From positions 1-6,527 of the forward strand of contig NZLV01000105.1 in assembly GCA_002694345.1 (NCBI GenBank): a DNA stretch of 6,527 bases, written 5' to 3'. Below the pieces are notes generated by a model that saw only the letters and a program-made list of their open reading frames with translations, searched no databases and had not been told where the DNA came from. The first letter of the stretch is position 1; each line of letters starts with the position of its first letter. This DNA is from Maricaulis sp. Its GTDB lineage: Bacteria > Pseudomonadota > Alphaproteobacteria > Caulobacterales > Maricaulaceae. The translations under genes and the position numbers were made by a program. This document shows, one piece after another, positions 5,596-6,527 of the stretch.

Positions 5596-6356
5596 TCCGC
5601 TTCCACGCTCAGCGGGGTCGGCCTGACCCCGCCGGGCGCACGGATGCCGAAAACCTCACGCACCAGGTCTTCCGACAGGGCTGCCTGGGGCGCGCCATCC
5701 GCCCTCACCCGTCCGGCCTCGAGCACCACGACACGGTCGGCATATCGGGCCGCCAGTTCCAGTGTATGGATGGCGACCAGGACATGCCGTCCCTGCCGGG
5801 CCGCATCTGCGAGAATCTCCATGACCCCCAACTGGTGGCGGATATCGAGCGCAGCCGTCGGCTCGTCCAGGATCAACACGTCGCCCTGACCGGCCAGGGC
5901 GCGGCCGATCAGGACGCGGGCCATCTCCCCGGACGACAGCGTATCCAGCCGCCGCCCCGACAGATGCCGCGTCTGCGTCAGGCGCATCGCCTCGTCCACG
6001 GCGGCCTGGTCGGCCTCGCTCAACTGCCGCAACGGCTTTCGCCATGGCGCGCGCCCGAGCGCCACAACCGCCTCGACCGCCATCGGCCAGGCTGACCGGC
6101 CATCGGGCGGCAGGTAGCCGATTTTCCGGGCCCGCACGCGCGGCGACAGATCCGCCAGCCTGTCGCCGTTGAGAACAACCTGGCCCCGGACCGGGGTCAG
6201 CAGTCCGGCGGCCAGTTGGAGACAAGTGGACTTGCCCGCCCCATTGGGACCGACCAGCGCCGTCAGGCCGGGCTCCGGGAAGGCCAGGTCGAGACCATCG
6301 ATCAAACGCCGGTCGCCATAGCCAAATTGCAGACCGGACAGAACCAGACCCGTCAT
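5592..6356 (-). CDS. ATP-binding protein of a FecCDE/BtuCD-type metal-chelate ABC importer
   Basis: This is the ATPase subunit that would drive import of an iron-siderophore, haem or cobalamin-type chelate with the FecCD-like permease just upstream. It is 254 residues, normal for the family. ATG 6356 has AAGGA seven bases upstream. Motifs in order: A-loop Tyr13, Walker A GPNGAGKST (36-44), a Q-loop region GYLPPDGRSAWPM (80-92), signature LSSGE (140-144, usually LSGGE), Walker B VLILDEP (160-166), D-loop ALD (169-171) and H-loop His197 in AIHTLEL. The LGR at 100-102 and the overall shape match the FecE/HmuV/BtuD branch. Two departures stand out: the Q-loop Gln is replaced by Pro84, and the second signature Gly by Ser142. 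All hydrolysis residues (Lys42, Asp164, Glu165, His197) are kept. Its ATG overlaps the permease stop as ATGA, implying translational coupling. The substrate is unresolved because the binding protein lies outside the window. Confidence 0.92.
   Translation of the reverse strand: MTGLVLSGLQFGYGDRRLIDGLDLAFPEPGLTALVGPNGAGKSTCLQLAAGLLTPVRGQVVLNGDRLADLSPRVRARKIGYLPPDGRSAWPMAVEAVVALGRAPWRKPLRQLSEADQAAVDEAMRLTQTRHLSGRRLDTLSSGEMARVLIGRALAGQGDVLILDEPTAALDIRHQLGVMEILADAARQGRHVLVAIHTLELAARYADRVVVLEAGRVRADGAPQAALSEDLVREVFGIRAPGGVRPTPLSVEAD
5612..5632 (+). terminator. Strong hairpin just past the mrp stop, possible terminator
   Basis: A perfect 8-bp stem, GCGGGGTC (5612-5619) with GACCCCGC (5625-5632), closes the five-base loop GGCCT, beginning 17 bases after the mrp stop. 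There is no T-tract, so it is not a classic intrinsic terminator. It may act with Rho or protect the mrp 3' end. It lies within the last codons of the opposing ABC ATPase gene (coding GVRPTPLS), so the repeat may partly reflect coding. Confidence 0.35.
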
Positions 6357-6526
6357 GGCGCAATCCTTTGCGACGTGCGGACAAGCCAGAGGAAGAAGGG
6401 TGCGCCGATCAGCGCCGTCAACACACCCAGATAGAGCGGCACGCCCGGACCGGACAACAGGCGCACGGCCATGTCGGCGACCACGAGAAGCAGGCTGCCT
6501 CCCAGCATGGAGGGCACGACCAGGGC
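6353..6526 (-). CDS. FecCD-family ABC importer permease, C-terminal fragment (cut by window edge)
   Basis: Only the last 57 residues are visible; the start lies beyond the right edge. The fragment begins ALVVPSMLGGSLLLVVADMA and continues through LSGPGVPLYLGVLTALIGAP to FFLWLVR. This is the characteristic end of BtuC/FecC/FecD/FhuB-type permeases: a transmembrane helix with an ADxxxR loop, then the conserved LPxGxxTAxIGxPxFxxLL region, here with Pro30 followed by Leu-Tyr-Leu-Gly. The protein would be an inner-membrane pore subunit working with the following ATPase. Its TGA (complement of 6353-6355) overlaps the ATPase ATG by four bases, so the two are one operon in the order permease then ATPase. 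Family assignment is firm despite the short length; the substrate is not. Confidence 0.88.
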   Translation of the reverse strand, partial: ALVVPSMLGGSLLLVVADMAVRLLSGPGVPLYLGVLTALIGAPFFLWLVRTSQRIAP

Positions 6527-6527
6527 A

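Overview
This window of roughly 60% GC reads as a chromosomal segment of an alphaproteobacterium, most likely a Caulobacterales/Maricaulales-type (Hyphomonadaceae-like) lineage. The evidence is the compact GC-rich coding style, a TonB-dependent receptor (TBDR) with an acidic stretch before an EEVIVVTGS TonB box, a periplasmic S9-type peptidase beside it, and an alphaproteobacterial-looking Mrp. The placement is inferred from protein style; there is no rRNA or other phylogenetic marker to confirm it.

Layout. (1) Positions 1-857, minus strand: the N-terminal ~285 residues of an exported S9 (prolyl-oligopeptidase-like) peptidase, cut by the window edge. (2) 858-1017: a compact intergenic region with a textbook intrinsic terminator for the upstream TBDR, then a TATAAT -10 box and a short leader for the peptidase. 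(3) 1018-3951, minus strand: a complete 977-residue TBDR with a GTG start. (4) 3952-4282: 331 bases without a convincing protein gene. It holds the TBDR upstream region, including a 30-bp repeat-containing element, and a plausible tRNA promoter. (5) 4283-4357, plus strand: tRNA-Val(GAC) with encoded CCA. (6) 4507-5595, plus strand: mrp/apbC-type Fe-S carrier ATPase. (7) 5592-6356, minus strand: ATPase of a FecCDE/BtuCD-type metal-chelate ABC importer, convergent with mrp and sharing a palindromic CTAG that supplies both stop codons. (8) 6353-6526, minus strand: the C-terminus of the FecCD-family permease, coupled to the ATPase by an ATGA overlap.

How the parts relate. The TBDR and the S9 peptidase lie in the same direction and could form an outer-membrane uptake/periplasmic digestion pair, probably for peptides, but a strong terminator and a separate promoter suggest two transcripts. 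The ABC permease and ATPase are one translationally coupled operon for an iron-siderophore, haem or cobalamin-like chelate; the substrate cannot be read from this fragment. Mrp, next to it on the other strand, is a general Fe-S housekeeping factor.

I see no mobile element, CRISPR array, toxin-antitoxin pair or clearly new system. The most interesting signals are small: the peptidase leader (two Shine-Dalgarno sites, a hairpin and a possible four-codon ORF), the direct-repeat element upstream of the TBDR, the missing Q-loop glutamine in the ABC ATPase, and the shared CTAG stop with a strong hairpin next to it.
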